Notes: a model not told the origin generated them from the sequence alone. DNA of 57,592 bases from an uncultured Microbacterium sp. (GCA_913774845.1 CAJYJO010000045.1:1-57592); one strand, 5' to 3'; positions 19,396-28,818 are shown, counted from the first letter of the stretch. Translations and numbers: made by a program.

Positions 19396-20472
19396 GTGAG
19401 TGAAGACCCGGTCCTGCCCCGTATCCGCCCCGAGATCGCCGCGCTGCCCGCGTACCGGCAGGGACGACAGGCCAGCCCCGACGCTTTCAAGCTCTCGAGC
19501 AACGAGAACCCCTTCGAGCCGCTCCCCGGCGTCCTCGACGCGGTCGCCGCGGCGGGAGCCTTCAACAGATACCCGGATGCCACGGCCGCCCGCCTGCGCG
19601 AACGCCTGGCCGCGCGGTACGGCGTCTCGCCCGACGAGGTGCACGTCGGCGCGGGCAGCGTCTCGGTGCTGGCGCAGCTCCTGTTGGCGACCTCGGGCCC
19701 CGGCGACGAGGTCGTCTACGCGTGGCGTTCGTTCGAGGCGTATCCCTCCCTGGTGGCCGTCGCGGGAGCCACGAGCGTGCAGGTGCCGCTGACCGCCGAG
19801 GCGCGACACGATCTGCCGGCGATGGCCGCGGCCATCACCGAGCGCACGCGCCTGGTGATCGTCTGCAGCCCCAACAACCCCACCGGCCCGACCGTCGGCT
19901 ACGACGAGTTCGCCGCCTTCGTCGACGCCGTGCCGCGCGACGTCCTCATCGTCCTCGACGAGGCCTACGCCGAATTCGTCACCGACCCGAGCTCGGTCGA
20001 GGGAGGCCGCGTGCGCGCCGTGCTCGCGCGTCCGAACGTCGTGGTGCTCCGCACCTTCTCGAAGGCGTACGGTCTCGCGGGTCTGCGCATCGGCTACGCG
20101 ATCGGTCACACCGGGGTGCTCGACGCGGCTCGCAGCACCGCCATCCCGCTGTCGGTTACGGCGGCCGGGGAGTCCGCGGCGATCGCGAGCCTCGATGCCG
20201 AGAGCGAGCTGCTGCAGCGGGTGAGGGTCATCGCCGAGCGCCGCGACCGCCTCGTCGACCGCCTCCGCGAGGCCGGGTGGGACGTCCCCGATGCCCAGGG
20301 CAACTTCGTGTGGCTCGCCGCGGGCGATCGCACGGTCGAGGTCGCCACCGCTTTCGAGGAGGCCGGGCTCATCGTGCGTCCGTTCCCGGGCGACGGCATC
20401 CGCATCTCCATCGGTGAAGAGGAGTCGCTCGACCGCATCGTCGAGGTCGCCGCGGCGACCGCCGCCCGCTGA
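19396..20472 (+). CDS. hisC: histidinol-phosphate (or aromatic) aminotransferase
   Basis: 358 residues of the PLP fold-type I HisC group. Motifs: [15 protein letters not shown] at the N-terminus, [10 protein letters not shown], the VLDEAYAEF Asp/Tyr, and [17 protein letters not shown] with the PLP lysine. It transaminates histidinol phosphate in histidine synthesis, or aromatic 2-oxo acids; actinobacterial genomes often hold a second HisC-like enzyme (Pat) that this resembles, and it is not among his genes here. The GTG start at 19396 has no ribosome site but follows TAGGCT by six bases. Four intergenic hairpins separate it from the next operon. Confidence 0.85.
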   Translation: MSEDPVLPRIRPEIAALPAYRQGRQASPDAFKLSSNENPFEPLPGVLDAVAAAGAFNRYPDATAARLRERLAARYGVSPDEVHVGAGSVSVLAQLLLATSGPGDEVVYAWRSFEAYPSLVAVAGATSVQVPLTAEARHDLPAMAAAITERTRLVIVCSPNNPTGPTVGYDEFAAFVDAVPRDVLIVLDEAYAEFVTDPSSVEGGRVRAVLARPNVVVLRTFSKAYGLAGLRIGYAIGHTGVLDAARSTAIPLSVTAAGESAAIASLDAESELLQRVRVIAERRDRLVDRLREAGWDVPDAQGNFVWLAAGDRTVEVATAFEEAGLIVRPFPGDGIRISIGEEESLDRIVEVAAATAAR

Positions 20473-20497
20473 CCCCGTCGACGTTCCGCCGGGTCCC

Positions 20498-20522
20498 GGT
20501 GGCTTCGACGGGCTCAGCCACC
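20498..20522. repeat. intergenic hairpin repeat, copy 3
   Basis: GGTGGCT / AGCCACC stem around the loop TCGACGGGCTC. The loop is the reverse complement of copies 1-2; the two central stem pairs are changed on both arms. Confidence 0.8.
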
Positions 20523-20604
20523 TCCTTCCGCGCTCAGCTGGCCGCTGCCGTGGAGGCCGCCGCCCGCTGAGCCCGCGGACCCTTTCGACGGTCCGCCGGG
20601 TCCC

Positions 20605-20629
20605 GGTGGCTTCGACGGGCTCAGCCACC
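20605..20629. repeat. intergenic hairpin repeat, copy 4
   Basis: Identical to copy 3: GGTGGCT, TCGACGGGCTC, AGCCACC. Preceded by the same CCGGGTCCC flank as copy 3, so copy 3 and 4 probably arose by local duplication. Confidence 0.8.
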
Positions 20630-20668
20630 TCCGTCCGCGCTCGACCGGGCGCGGCTGCAACGCATCCC

Positions 20669-20693
20669 GGTGGCTTCGACGGGCTCAGCCACC
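20669..20693. repeat. intergenic hairpin repeat, copy 5
   Basis: Identical core to copies 3 and 4, with the TCCC-GGTGGCT junction retained. Confidence 0.8.
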
Positions 20694-20722
20694 TCCGCCG
20701 GGAGCATCACGTCGCCTCCCGA

Positions 20723-20747
20723 GGTCCCTGAGCCTGTCGAAGGGACC
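20723..20747. repeat. intergenic hairpin repeat, copy 6
   Basis: GGTCCCT / AGGGACC stem, loop GAGCCTGTCGA (one C to T change from copies 1-2). It is in the opposite orientation to copies 3-5. Confidence 0.8.
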
Positions 20748-20834
20748 GGTACCGCCACGGCGTTTGTCGCACATCGACGCCGGATCCCGGCATCCGTTGT
20801 GTACCTCATGCGGTCTCGCGCATGGGCCGCGCGT

Positions 20835-20840
20835 TAGCGT
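20835..20840 (+). promoter_or_regulatory. -10 box of the bkd operon (leaderless)
   Basis: TAGCGT six bases before the ATG at 20847; no ribosome site precedes the start. Confidence 0.45.
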
Positions 20841-20846
20841 GGACGC

Positions 20847-21977
20847 ATGACCCCGCTCGACGACCCCGCTCTCGTGCGCGTTCTGGCAGCCGACGGCACG
20901 ATGGCGCCCACGCCCGCGGCCGAGCGCTACCTGCCGCTCATCGACGCCCTCACCGACGCCGAACTCGAGACGTTCTACCGCGACATGGTCTCGATCCGCG
21001 CGTTCGACGTGCAGGCGACCAACCTCCAGCGCCAGGGTCAGCTCGCCCTGTGGCCACCGTCCTTCGGGCAGGAGGCCGCCCAGGTCGGCTCGGCCCGCGC
21101 CGCCCGCGCGCAGGACCACATCTTCCCCTCGTATCGCGAGCACGTCGTGACCCGCATCCGCGGCGTCGACCCGCTCGACATCATCCGGCTCATGCGCGGA
21201 CTCACCCACGGCGGCTGGGATCCGACCGACCCGAAGAACGGCAACACCCACATCTACACGCTCGTGCTCGGCGCGCAGACGCTGCACGCCACGGGCCTGG
21301 GCATGGGTCTCGTGTTCGACGGCAAGTGCGGCACCGGCGACCCCGAGCGCGACGAGGCCGTGATCGTCTACTACGGCGACGGCGCCTCCAGCCAGGGCGA
21401 CGTGCACGAGGCCATGGTCTTCGCCGCGAGCTTCCAGACCCCCGAGGTCTTCTTCCTGCAGAACAACCAGTGGGCCATCTCCGTCCCCGTCGCCACGCAG
21501 TCGCGCTCGCCGCTGTACAAGCGCGGTGAGGGCTACGGCATCCCGAGCCTTCAGGTCGACGGCAACGACGTGCTCGCCAGCTACGCCGTGTCGAAGACCG
21601 CCCTCGACGAGGCGCGTGCAGGCCTCGGCCCGCGCGCGATCGAGGCGATGACGTACCGCATGGGTGCGCACACCACGAGCGACGACCCCACGAAGTACCG
21701 CACGTCCGACGAAGAGAAGGCGTGGGCCGGGCGCGACCCGATCGCCCGCATGCGTGCGTTCCTCGAGGCACGCGGCGCTTCGCAGCAGTTCTTCGACGAC
21801 GCGGATGCCGAGGGTGCGGCCCTCGCCGACGACGTCCGTGTGCGCACGAACGAGCTCGGCGCGATCCCGCGCGCGCACATGTTCGAGAGCGTCTACTCCG
21901 AGGCCCACGCGCTGATCGCCGAGGAGCAGCGCTGGCTCGACGACTACGAGGCGTCGATGGAAGGGAGCGCGCAGTGA
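20847..21977 (+). CDS. bkdA: branched-chain 2-oxoacid dehydrogenase E1 alpha subunit
   Basis: 376 residues. This thiamine-diphosphate subunit decarboxylates 2-oxo acids derived from Val, Leu and Ile. The TPP/Mg motif GDGASSQGDVHEAMVFA to LQNNQWAIS is clear, together with IFPSYREHVVTR and YRMGAHTTSDDPTKYR. Actinobacteria normally use homodimeric AceE for pyruvate, so an alpha-beta E1 with its own E2 points to the branched-chain complex, which supplies precursors for branched fatty acids. Its stop overlaps the E1beta start. A leaderless promoter appears to drive the operon. Confidence 0.88.
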   Translation: MTPLDDPALVRVLAADGTMAPTPAAERYLPLIDALTDAELETFYRDMVSIRAFDVQATNLQRQGQLALWPPSFGQEAAQVGSARAARAQDHIFPSYREHVVTRIRGVDPLDIIRLMRGLTHGGWDPTDPKNGNTHIYTLVLGAQTLHATGLGMGLVFDGKCGTGDPERDEAVIVYYGDGASSQGDVHEAMVFAASFQTPEVFFLQNNQWAISVPVATQSRSPLYKRGEGYGIPSLQVDGNDVLASYAVSKTALDEARAGLGPRAIEAMTYRMGAHTTSDDPTKYRTSDEEKAWAGRDPIARMRAFLEARGASQQFFDDADAEGAALADDVRVRTNELGAIPRAHMFESVYSEAHALIAEEQRWLDDYEASMEGSAQ

Positions 21978-22951
21978 CCGAGAATCTCCCGATCAGCCGG
22001 GCTCTCAACGCCGGCCTGCGTCGCGCGCTCGGGACGAACGACCGCGTCCTGCTCATGGGTGAGGACATCGGCCCGCTCGGCGGCGTCTTCCGCGTCACCG
22101 AGGGCCTGCAGAAGGAATTCGGTCCCCGGCGCGTCATCGACTCGCCGCTGGCCGAGTCGGGCATCGTCGGCACCGCGATCGGACTCGCGATGGGCGGGTT
22201 CCGCCCCGTGCTCGAGATCCAGTTCGACGGCTTCGTCTTCCCGGCGTTCGACCAGATCACCTCGCAGCTGGCGAAGATCACGAACCGCCACGAGGGCGCG
22301 GTGCGCATGCCCGTCGTCATCCGCATCCCCTACGGCGGACACATCGGTGCGGTCGAGCACCACCAGGAGAGCCCCGAGGCGTACTTCACGCACACGGCCG
22401 GCCTGCGCGTGGTGAGCCCCTCGAACGCGAACGACGCCTACTGGATGATCCAGCAGGCGATCGACTCGCCCGACCCGGTGGTCTTCCTCGAGCCCAAGGC
22501 CAAGTACTGGCAGAAGGGCGAGGTCGACCTCGAGGCCCCCGCCCTTCCGCTGCACGCAAGCCGCATCGTGCGTCGCGGTACCGACGTGACCCTCGTCGGC
22601 CACGGCGCGATGGTCACGACCCTGCTCCAGGCCGCAGCCCTCGCCGAGAGCGAGGGGACGAGCTGCGAGGTCATCGACCTGCGTTCCCTCTCTCCGGTGG
22701 ACTACGGCCCGCTGCTGGACTCGGTGCGCCGCACCGGCCGCATGGTCTACGCGCAGGAGGCGCCGGGCTTCACCTCGCTCGGCTCCGAGATCGCCGCGAC
22801 CGTCATGGAGAAGGCGTTCTTCGCGCTCGAGGCGCCCGTGCTGCGGGTGTCGGGCTTCGACGTTCCCTTCCCGCCCGCGAAGCTCGAGGGCACCTACCTG
22901 CCCGACGCCGATCGCATCCTCGAGGCCGTCGACCGGTCTCTCGCCTACTGA
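21974..22951 (+). CDS. bkdB: branched-chain 2-oxoacid dehydrogenase E1 beta subunit
   Basis: 325 residues from GTG 21974, overlapping the E1alpha stop (GTGA) with AAGGGAG upstream. It has the transketolase pyrimidine-binding domain (about 5-185; VLLMGEDIGPLGGVFRVTEG with the catalytic Glu) and transketolase C-terminal domain (~195-315; GHGAMVTTLLQAA, VIDLRSLSPVDY). It forms the E1 alpha2-beta2 tetramer with its neighbour. Confidence 0.92.
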   Translation: MTENLPISRALNAGLRRALGTNDRVLLMGEDIGPLGGVFRVTEGLQKEFGPRRVIDSPLAESGIVGTAIGLAMGGFRPVLEIQFDGFVFPAFDQITSQLAKITNRHEGAVRMPVVIRIPYGGHIGAVEHHQESPEAYFTHTAGLRVVSPSNANDAYWMIQQAIDSPDPVVFLEPKAKYWQKGEVDLEAPALPLHASRIVRRGTDVTLVGHGAMVTTLLQAAALAESEGTSCEVIDLRSLSPVDYGPLLDSVRRTGRMVYAQEAPGFTSLGSEIAATVMEKAFFALEAPVLRVSGFDVPFPPAKLEGTYLPDADRILEAVDRSLAY

Positions 22952-23011
22952 CCGTTTCCGTGACGGCGGACAGCGTCGATGAGATGCTGTTCGCGAGCAA
23001 AGGACACCATC

Positions 23012-24325
23012 GTGACCGATCAGACGTTCGTCCTCCCCGATGTCGGAGAAGGCCTCACCGAGGCCGAGATCGTGCAGTGGCGCGTCGCGCCGGGTGACAC
23101 CGTCGCTGTCAACGACGTGATCGTCGAGATCGAGACGGCCAAGTCGCTCGTCGAGCTGCCCTCGCCGTACGCGGGCACGGTGGGCGAGTTGCTGGCATCC
23201 GAGGGGTCCACGGTCGAGGTCGGTGCGCCGATCATCACGATCGGGTCGACGGATGCCGGCACCCCCGCGCCCGCGCAGCCGGCCACCGTTCCCGAGCCCA
23301 GCGACCCCGGCGGGGCGGTGCTCGTCGGCTACGGCACGGGCGGCGCGGTGTCGTCGCGACGCCGCAAGCCCGCGGAGCGCCCGGTCAAGGCGTCGGTCGG
23401 TGTCGTGGCGAAGCCCCCGATCCGCAAGCTCGCGCGCGATCTCGGCGTCGACCTCTCGGACGTGACGCCGAGCGGTCCCGCGGGCGAGGTGACCCGCGAC
23501 GACGTCGTCAAGCACGCGGAGCAGGCGAGCGTCTTCCGCAACATCGAGACGCCCGCGTGGGGCGAGGTGCGCGAGGAGACCATTCCGGTCGCCGCCCCGG
23601 CCGCCCCGGCCCGGGTCGCCGACGCCCGCGAGGAGTCGATCCCTGTCCGCGGCGTCCGCAAGGCCACCGCCAACGCGATGACCTCGAGCGCGTACTCGGC
23701 CCCGCACGTGTCGGTGTGGGTCGACGTCGATGCCTCGCGCACCATGGAGCTCGTCAAGCGCCTCAAGGCATCGCCCGACTTCGCCGACGTGAGGATCTCG
23801 CCGCTGCTGATCATGGCGCGCGCCGTGATCTGGGCCCTGCGCCGCACGCCGATGATCAACGCCGCGTGGGTCGACACCGACGACGGCGCGCAGATCTCGG
23901 TGCGCCACTACGTCAACCTCGGCATCGCCGCGGCGACGCCCCGTGGCCTGCTCGTGCCGAACATCAAGGACGCGCAGACCATGAACACGCGCGAGCTGGC
24001 CAAGGCGCTCGAGAGCCTCACGCTGACCGCGCGCGAGGGCAAGACGAGCCCGGCCGACCAGACCGGCGGCACGTTCACCATCACGAACATCGGCGTGTTC
24101 GGAGTGGATGCAGGCACCCCGATCATCAACCCCGGCGAGGCCGGGATCATCGCCCTCGGCGCGATCCGGCAGAAGCCGTGGGTCGTCGACGGTGAGGTGC
24201 GCCCCCGCTGGGTGACGACGGTGTCGGGCTCGTTCGATCACCGCGTCGTCGACGGCGACGGGATCTCCCGCTTCATCGCCGACGTGGCCTCCGTGCTCGA
24301 GGAGCCGGCGCTGCTGCTCGATTGA
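23012..24325 (+). CDS. bkdC: dihydrolipoamide acyltransferase (E2) of the branched-chain complex
   Basis: 437 residues from GTG 23012 after AAAGGAC. Domains: one lipoyl domain (~4-78) with the lipoylated Lys in [16 protein letters not shown]; a linker; an E3/E1-binding domain (~135-170, [20 protein letters not shown]); and the catalytic acyltransferase domain (~205-435) ending with [16 protein letters not shown], where the HxxxDG residues lie. It passes the acyl group from lipoate to CoA. No lipoamide dehydrogenase follows, so E3 is supplied from elsewhere. Confidence 0.92.
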   Translation: MTDQTFVLPDVGEGLTEAEIVQWRVAPGDTVAVNDVIVEIETAKSLVELPSPYAGTVGELLASEGSTVEVGAPIITIGSTDAGTPAPAQPATVPEPSDPGGAVLVGYGTGGAVSSRRRKPAERPVKASVGVVAKPPIRKLARDLGVDLSDVTPSGPAGEVTRDDVVKHAEQASVFRNIETPAWGEVREETIPVAAPAAPARVADAREESIPVRGVRKATANAMTSSAYSAPHVSVWVDVDASRTMELVKRLKASPDFADVRISPLLIMARAVIWALRRTPMINAAWVDTDDGAQISVRHYVNLGIAAATPRGLLVPNIKDAQTMNTRELAKALESLTLTAREGKTSPADQTGGTFTITNIGVFGVDAGTPIINPGEAGIIALGAIRQKPWVVDGEVRPRWVTTVSGSFDHRVVDGDGISRFIADVASVLEEPALLLD

Positions 24326-24356
24326 CGCTCGCTCCCATACCAGTGCCGTAATCGTT

Positions 24357-24372
24357 ATGTGAACCCTCACAT
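24357..24372. promoter_or_regulatory. inverted repeat upstream of arabinofuranosidase
   Basis: ATGTGA-ACCC-TCACAT, perfect 6-bp arms with a 4-nt spacer. It resembles a CRP half-site pair but the spacer is two bases short of the TGTGA-N6-TCACA rule. It lies about 285 bp before the gene, near a TGATACT -10-like element at 24388-24394. Confidence 0.4.
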
Positions 24373-24654
24373 GTCGCCTCCGCAGTGGGTGATACTGGTC
24401 CCGCAAGTCGAGTGACACGCGGAGAACGCGGCATCCGTTCGATCGTCGAAGACGACGTCGAACCCCTGCCTCGCTCGCCGGTCATGGCGACTCACGGCTC
24501 ACCCCGCCGTGGGTTCCATTGCTTCTCTCACGGTCGCTCCCTTGTCCCCCTTACACACCCGACGACGACGTCCCGGTGCTCGTTCCAGCGAGTCGAGGAC
24601 GAGAGGTGCAGCCTCCCCCGCTCACCTCGACGTCGTCTCCGATCGAGAGTCGAC
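24373..24654 (+). other. long leader/upstream region of the arabinofuranosidase gene
   Basis: About 280 bp without a credible gene. TGATACT (24388-24394) may be the -10; the remaining ~250 nt would then be an untranslated leader. An open frame passes through in register with the glycosidase, but the signal peptide begins only at ATG 24655, so I treat this as leader. No riboswitch or clear hairpin recognised. Confidence 0.35.
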
Positions 24655-26094
24655 ATGAGAAGCACACTCCGACGTGTCCTGGCGAGCGCGCTCGCCTTCG
24701 TCATCGCCCTCACGGGCCTCACTCTGGCCGGGGCGCAGTCCGCCTCCGCCGCCGATCCGTACTCCGCCTACCTGCTCGTCCATTTCACCGGCGAGTCGTC
24801 GCAGGGGGAGCAGATCTACCTGTCCGCCAGCACCGACGGGAAGTACTGGAACGACCTGAACAACGGCCAGCCCACGCTGCTGTCGACCGTCGGAACGAAG
24901 GGTGTCCGCGACCCTTCGATCGTGCGGTCGCCCGACGGCAGCAAGTTCTGGATCGTCGCCACCGACCTCCGCATCGCGAGCGGGAGCGGGTGGGGCAACG
25001 CCATCGACAACGGCAGCCGCAACATCGTCGTCTGGGAATCGACCGACCTCGTCAACTGGTCGGCACCGTGGCTGCTGAACGTCGCCGGAGCCATCCCCGA
25101 CGGTCGCAACGCGTGGGCGCCGGAGGCCATCTGGAACCCCGCCACCAACTCGTACTTCCTCTACTGGGCCACCAACTCCAACCGCAACGGCGTGGTGACG
25201 CACCGCATCTGGGGCGCGAACACGAACGACTTCCGCTCCATCTCGACGCCGCAGCTGTACATCGATCGCGGGAGCCAGAGCATCATCGACACCCAGATCG
25301 TCGAGCGCGACAACTCGACCGGGGGCTTCAAGTACTACCGCGCCTCCGGTGACGGACAGATCACGATTGAGGGCAGCAACTCCATCCTCGGCTCGTGGAC
25401 CTACGTGGGCGACCTGCGCGGCCAGGGTCTGACCGGCTCGGACGTCGAGGGACCCATCCTCTTCCGCTACAACGGCACGACCCAGACCTTCGGCATGTTC
25501 GTCGACCAGTACGCCACGGGTCGCGGCTACCTTCCCCTCGTCACGACCGACATCACCTCGGCCGCGAACTGGAAGATCCGTCCGCAGGGCACCTACAGCA
25601 TGGGGGCGACGACGAAGCGTCACGGCTCCGTGCTGCAGATCACCTCTGCCGAACTCGATCGGCTCTCCGCCAAGTGGCCTTCGGCAGCCAAGCGCATCCA
25701 GTCGTACAACTTCGAGGATCGGTTCGTCCGGCACACGAACTTCACCGCTCGTATCGACCAGGGCGTCGCGCCGTACGCGGACTCGCAGTGGGTCCTGCGT
25801 TCGGGCCTGGCCGACGGTTCGAGCGGAACGGTCTCGTTCGAGTCCGTCAACTACCCCGGGTATTTCCTCCGCCACTACGGATTCGAGGTGCGTCTCGAGA
25901 AGAACGACGGCAGTGCGGCGTTCGCCGGTGACGCGACCTTCCGACGGGTCGCGGGGCTGAAGGACTCGACGGCGACGTCGTTCCAGTCCTTCAACTTCCC
26001 CGACCGGTACCTGCGGCACTCGGCCTTCGCGCTGCGCATCGACCCGATCTCCACGGACACCGACCGCCAGGACGCGACCTTCCGCGTCGGGTGA
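24655..26094 (+). CDS. secreted GH43 glycosidase with AbfB (CBM42) domain, probable alpha-L-arabinofuranosidase
   Basis: 479 residues. Signal peptide ~1-36 (ASA-ADPYSAYLL). GH43 domain ~37-325 with the acidic residues in GVRDPSIVRSPDG, AWAPEAIWNPATNSYFLYWA and DVEGPILFRYNG. C-terminal AbfB-type beta-trefoil ~340-479, three related repeats with SYNFEDRFVRHTNF, SVNYPGYFLRHYGF and SFNFPDRYLRHSAF, which binds arabinofuranose side chains. It lacks a LAXTG signal, so it should be released. ATG 24655 follows GAGAG and opens the signal peptide. Two good hairpins follow the stop. Confidence 0.88.
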   Translation: MRSTLRRVLASALAFVIALTGLTLAGAQSASAADPYSAYLLVHFTGESSQGEQIYLSASTDGKYWNDLNNGQPTLLSTVGTKGVRDPSIVRSPDGSKFWIVATDLRIASGSGWGNAIDNGSRNIVVWESTDLVNWSAPWLLNVAGAIPDGRNAWAPEAIWNPATNSYFLYWATNSNRNGVVTHRIWGANTNDFRSISTPQLYIDRGSQSIIDTQIVERDNSTGGFKYYRASGDGQITIEGSNSILGSWTYVGDLRGQGLTGSDVEGPILFRYNGTTQTFGMFVDQYATGRGYLPLVTTDITSAANWKIRPQGTYSMGATTKRHGSVLQITSAELDRLSAKWPSAAKRIQSYNFEDRFVRHTNFTARIDQGVAPYADSQWVLRSGLADGSSGTVSFESVNYPGYFLRHYGFEVRLEKNDGSAAFAGDATFRRVAGLKDSTATSFQSFNFPDRYLRHSAFALRIDPISTDTDRQDATFRVG

Positions 26095-26099
26095 TCGGG

Positions 26100-26130
26100 C
26101 GCGGGGGAGGTCGGGAAGACCTCCCCCGCG
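26100..26130 (+). terminator. terminator after the arabinofuranosidase
   Basis: 13-bp perfect stem (CGCGGGGGAGGTC / GACCTCCCCCGCG) with loop GGGAA, six bases after the stop codon. Confidence 0.75.
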
Positions 26131-26173
26131 TCGACGCCGGAGACCCCTGACCGGGGTGCCGGAGCGAACGACC

Positions 26174-26210
26174 GGACCCGTGATCGAGGAACCCCCTCGG
26201 TCACGGGTCC
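26174..26210 (+). terminator. second hairpin, convergent region
   Basis: GGACCCGTGA / TCACGGGTCC, one T-G pair, then CGAGG / CCTCG around AACCC. It is followed by TTGG. Backup terminator for the upstream gene. Confidence 0.65.
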
Positions 26211-26303
26211 TTGGCGTTCCGCGACGGATCGATTCCCCGAGAGGACTCCGCGCGGCGGAGCGCCCCCGACCGGCGACCGGTCCCCCTGTGGTTTCGCCCC
26301 ACG

Positions 26304-26341
26304 GCGAACGGCCCCCACCCTGTCGGGTGGAGGCCGTTCGC
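26304..26341 (-). terminator. terminator of the GH27 gene
   Basis: GCGAACGGCC pairs with GGCCGTTCGC, extended inside by CCACCC / GGGTGG with one mismatch and loop TGTC. It lies 10 bp after the GH27 stop on the minus strand. Confidence 0.7.
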
Positions 26342-26350
26342 GTCTCTGAG

Positions 26351-28579
26351 TTATGCGGTGCGGCGACGGAGGGCGAAGACGAGACCGCCGCCGGCCAGCA
26401 GCACGCCGGCCGCCAGGGCCAGGCCCCACGGACCTTGGGCGCCGGTGGCCGCCAGGGTGCCCTTGCGCTCCACCTCGATCGCGAGGGCGGGCAGCACCGA
26501 ACCGTCGGCGCGCGTGACGACCACCGTGTGAGTGCCGGGAGCAAGAGCCGCCGGAACGGCGACGCGGAAGCTCACCGTGCCCGAGGCGTCAGCCGCCGGG
26601 ATGCCGGTGATGACCGTCGGCGTGCTGTTCAGCGTCGCCGTGACCTGCTCCCGGGGGTTCAACCCCGTGACGGTGACGGTGAACGATCCGCCCTGCTCCA
26701 CCCGCGCAGCGCTGGCCGAGACGCGGACCGTCGCGGGCTGGACCGTCGGGGTGACAGCCGTCGGCCCCGTGGTGGGCTGCCCGGTCGGCGCCGCGGTCGG
26801 CTCCGCCGTCGCCGTCGGCTGAGACGTCGGGCCGACGGTCGGCTCCGCCGTCGGGGTCGCGGTCGGTTCAGTGGTGGGAGTCGTGGTCGGCGTGGCGGTG
26901 GGCGTGGCCGTGGGGGTCGGCACCACGGGGGCTGCGGCGATCACCCGCGTCCACTGCTGATTGGTCTGGCCGTTGCACTCCCAGATCAGCAGCGAGGTGC
27001 CGGCGGCGGTGCCGTTGCGGTCGACGTCGAGGCACTTGCCCGAGGAGACGCTCTTGAGGCTTCCGTCGTCCTGCTGCTGCCACTTCTGGTTCGGCTGACC
27101 GTTGCACTCCCAGTAGATGACGGCCGTTCCGTTGGCGGTGCCGTTGCGGTCGACGTCGAGGCACTTGCCGCCGACGATGAGCGCATCGTCGTTCTCGGCG
27201 AACTGCTGGCTGAGCTTCTGCGGGTCGCAGTCGGCGATCACGGCGAGGGCTCCGTAATCGAGCCCCCCGTCGACGTCGAGACACCTCTGCGACTGCTCGC
27301 CCCGCAGCACGAACCCGGTGTTCTGTGCGACTCCGGGCGTGACACGGAACACCGCGAGGCCGTGCCGCGGCACCGAGGCCGTGATCACACCGGTCGTGTT
27401 CGACACCGCCGTGGAATAGAGCTCCTTCGCCGTGTAGTTCGCCGCCGCGGGCAGGCCGATCTCGGCCGCGGTGGTCGAGATCGTGGCGGCGGGCGTCTCC
27501 CCACGGTTGAGGAGTCCGACCGCGACCGAACCGTCCGACAGTGGCTTGGCCCACACCTCGATGTCGCCGTCGTCGCGCACGCGGGAGGCCTGGATGCCGT
27601 TGGCATCCTGATTCACCGCGATGAGGTCGCGATTGGTGAGGATCGACCGGGTGTCGGGCGTCATGCTCGTGATGTCGTTCCCGGCGATGAGCGGCGAGGC
27701 CATGAGGGCCCACATGCCGAAGTGCGCGCGGTTCTCGGTGGCGTTGAGGATGTTGTTCTTGCCGACCTCGAGCATGTCGGGATCGTTCCAGTGGCCGGGG
27801 CCGTTCCACGCGGTCAGCCCGGCCTGCACGTCGAGGATCTCGGTGACGCCCATGAAGCAGTCGGCGGTGCAGCCCGACGACCAGGCGGCGGTGATGTCCT
27901 CCGTGGTGCGCCACATGTCGGCGATGTCGCCCCAGTCGTACTCGGCTCCGCGGTTGGGGCGGATGCTGTTCGGGTTGATCGAGTAGACGATGTCGCGACC
28001 GGTGTCGCGCAGGGCGTCGCGCATCAGAGTGAAGGCGTCGATCTGCTCCTGCAGCGTGCCCTCATCGGAGCACCAGTCGTACTTGAGGTAGTCGACGCCC
28101 CACGACGCGAAGGTGTCGGCATCCTGGATCTCGTGGCCCTGTGCACCGGTGGCTCCCGTGGTCGCGCCGAAGAACTGGGCGCAGGTCTTGGCGCGCGGCG
28201 CCTGATAGATGCCGAACTTCAGTCCCTTGGAGTGGATGTAGTCACCGAGAGCCTTCATGCCGCTGGGAAAGCGGTCGGGGTCGGCCTGCAGGCTGCCGTC
28301 GGAGGCTCGTTGCGGGGCCTGCCAGCAGTCGTCGACGACGACGTACTGGTAGCCGGCGTCCTTCATGCCGGACGAGACCATGGCGTCGGCGGCGCCCTTG
28401 ATCTTGTTCTCGTCGATGTTGCAGTAGAAGGTGTTCCAGCTGTTCCACCCCATCGGTGGGGTCAGCGCGGGGCTGTCCGCCGCGGCCTGGGCGGGGGCAA
28501 CGGATGCCGCGACCGTTCCGGACGCGATGAGACCGATGGCGACGGCGCTCGCACCGAGAACTTTCCACAGTGAACGCAT
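26351..28579 (-). CDS. wall-anchored GH27 alpha-galactosidase (or beta-L-arabinopyranosidase) with ricin lectin
   Basis: 742 residues. Signal peptide ~1-33; GH27 barrel ~38-310, opening PPMGWNSWNTF, with nucleophile Asp in VDYLKYDWCSDEG and acid/base Asp in GHWNDPDMLEVG; beta domain ~315-400; ricin-B trefoil (CBM13) ~405-535 with repeated KCLDVDRNGTANGT and ECNGQPNQKWQ; Thr/Pro linker; Ig-like domain ~605-695; LAATG at ~709, helix and RRR tail. It should remove alpha-galactose; actinomycete GH27-CBM13 proteins include beta-L-arabinopyranosidases, so specificity is open. ATG 28579 follows GAGGAGGAG. A LacI-type operator overlaps its promoter. Confidence 0.9.
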   Translation of the reverse strand: MRSLWKVLGASAVAIGLIASGTVAASVAPAQAAADSPALTPPMGWNSWNTFYCNIDENKIKGAADAMVSSGMKDAGYQYVVVDDCWQAPQRASDGSLQADPDRFPSGMKALGDYIHSKGLKFGIYQAPRAKTCAQFFGATTGATGAQGHEIQDADTFASWGVDYLKYDWCSDEGTLQEQIDAFTLMRDALRDTGRDIVYSINPNSIRPNRGAEYDWGDIADMWRTTEDITAAWSSGCTADCFMGVTEILDVQAGLTAWNGPGHWNDPDMLEVGKNNILNATENRAHFGMWALMASPLIAGNDITSMTPDTRSILTNRDLIAVNQDANGIQASRVRDDGDIEVWAKPLSDGSVAVGLLNRGETPAATISTTAAEIGLPAAANYTAKELYSTAVSNTTGVITASVPRHGLAVFRVTPGVAQNTGFVLRGEQSQRCLDVDGGLDYGALAVIADCDPQKLSQQFAENDDALIVGGKCLDVDRNGTANGTAVIYWECNGQPNQKWQQQDDGSLKSVSSGKCLDVDRNGTAAGTSLLIWECNGQTNQQWTRVIAAAPVVPTPTATPTATPTTTPTTEPTATPTAEPTVGPTSQPTATAEPTAAPTGQPTTGPTAVTPTVQPATVRVSASAARVEQGGSFTVTVTGLNPREQVTATLNSTPTVITGIPAADASGTVSFRVAVPAALAPGTHTVVVTRADGSVLPALAIEVERKGTLAATGAQGPWGLALAAGVLLAGGGLVFALRRRTA

Positions 28580-28652
28580 TCATCTCCTCCTCGAGATGGC
28601 ATGACGCCGTCGACGCGGCTGCCGAGGGGTCGAGTCGACCTTAGCGGGAAAG

Positions 28653-28666
28653 TGTGAGCGCTAACA
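28653..28666 (-). promoter_or_regulatory. LacI-type operator and promoter of the GH27 gene
   Basis: TGTTAGCGCTCACA on the minus strand fits the LacI-family consensus TGTNAGCGCTNACA exactly (one mismatch to perfect symmetry). It overlaps a plausible promoter: -35 TTGTTA (28663-28668), 18-bp spacer, -10 TAAGGT (28639-28644). Binding would block transcription. Confidence 0.7.
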
Positions 28667-28787
28667 AGATGACCGAGCGAATCGTGGCCCGAGGCCGCGG
28701 GCTTCGCCGTCACTCGTTCAAGCATTGGCGACTAGTCATATGAATCGCAATCGTCACCCACCTCTAGTGCTTTTCAGGCGCGATTCC

Positions 28788-28793
28788 TATGAT
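28788..28793 (+). promoter_or_regulatory. -10 box of the fucosidase gene
   Basis: TATGAT in a locally AT-richer stretch, flanked by CGATTC and GAATCG arms. No good -35 is seen 17 bp upstream. The leader would be about 105 nt. Confidence 0.45.
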
Positions 28794-28818
28794 GAATCGA
28801 GGTCGCCGCTGCGCCCGT

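Noticed and set aside
20473-20846. Short ORFs through the hairpin-repeat region
   Set aside because: All derive from the repeats, lack ribosome sites, and encode repeated GFDGLSHL-like words only.
20847-24325. Pyruvate dehydrogenase complex
   Set aside because: Alpha-beta E1 with a single-lipoyl E2 in an actinobacterium is more typical of the branched-chain complex; pyruvate is usually handled by AceE. Not fully excluded.
24357-24372. CRP/GlxR binding site
   Set aside because: The arms fit but the spacer is 4 instead of 6 bases; kept only as an unspecific inverted repeat.
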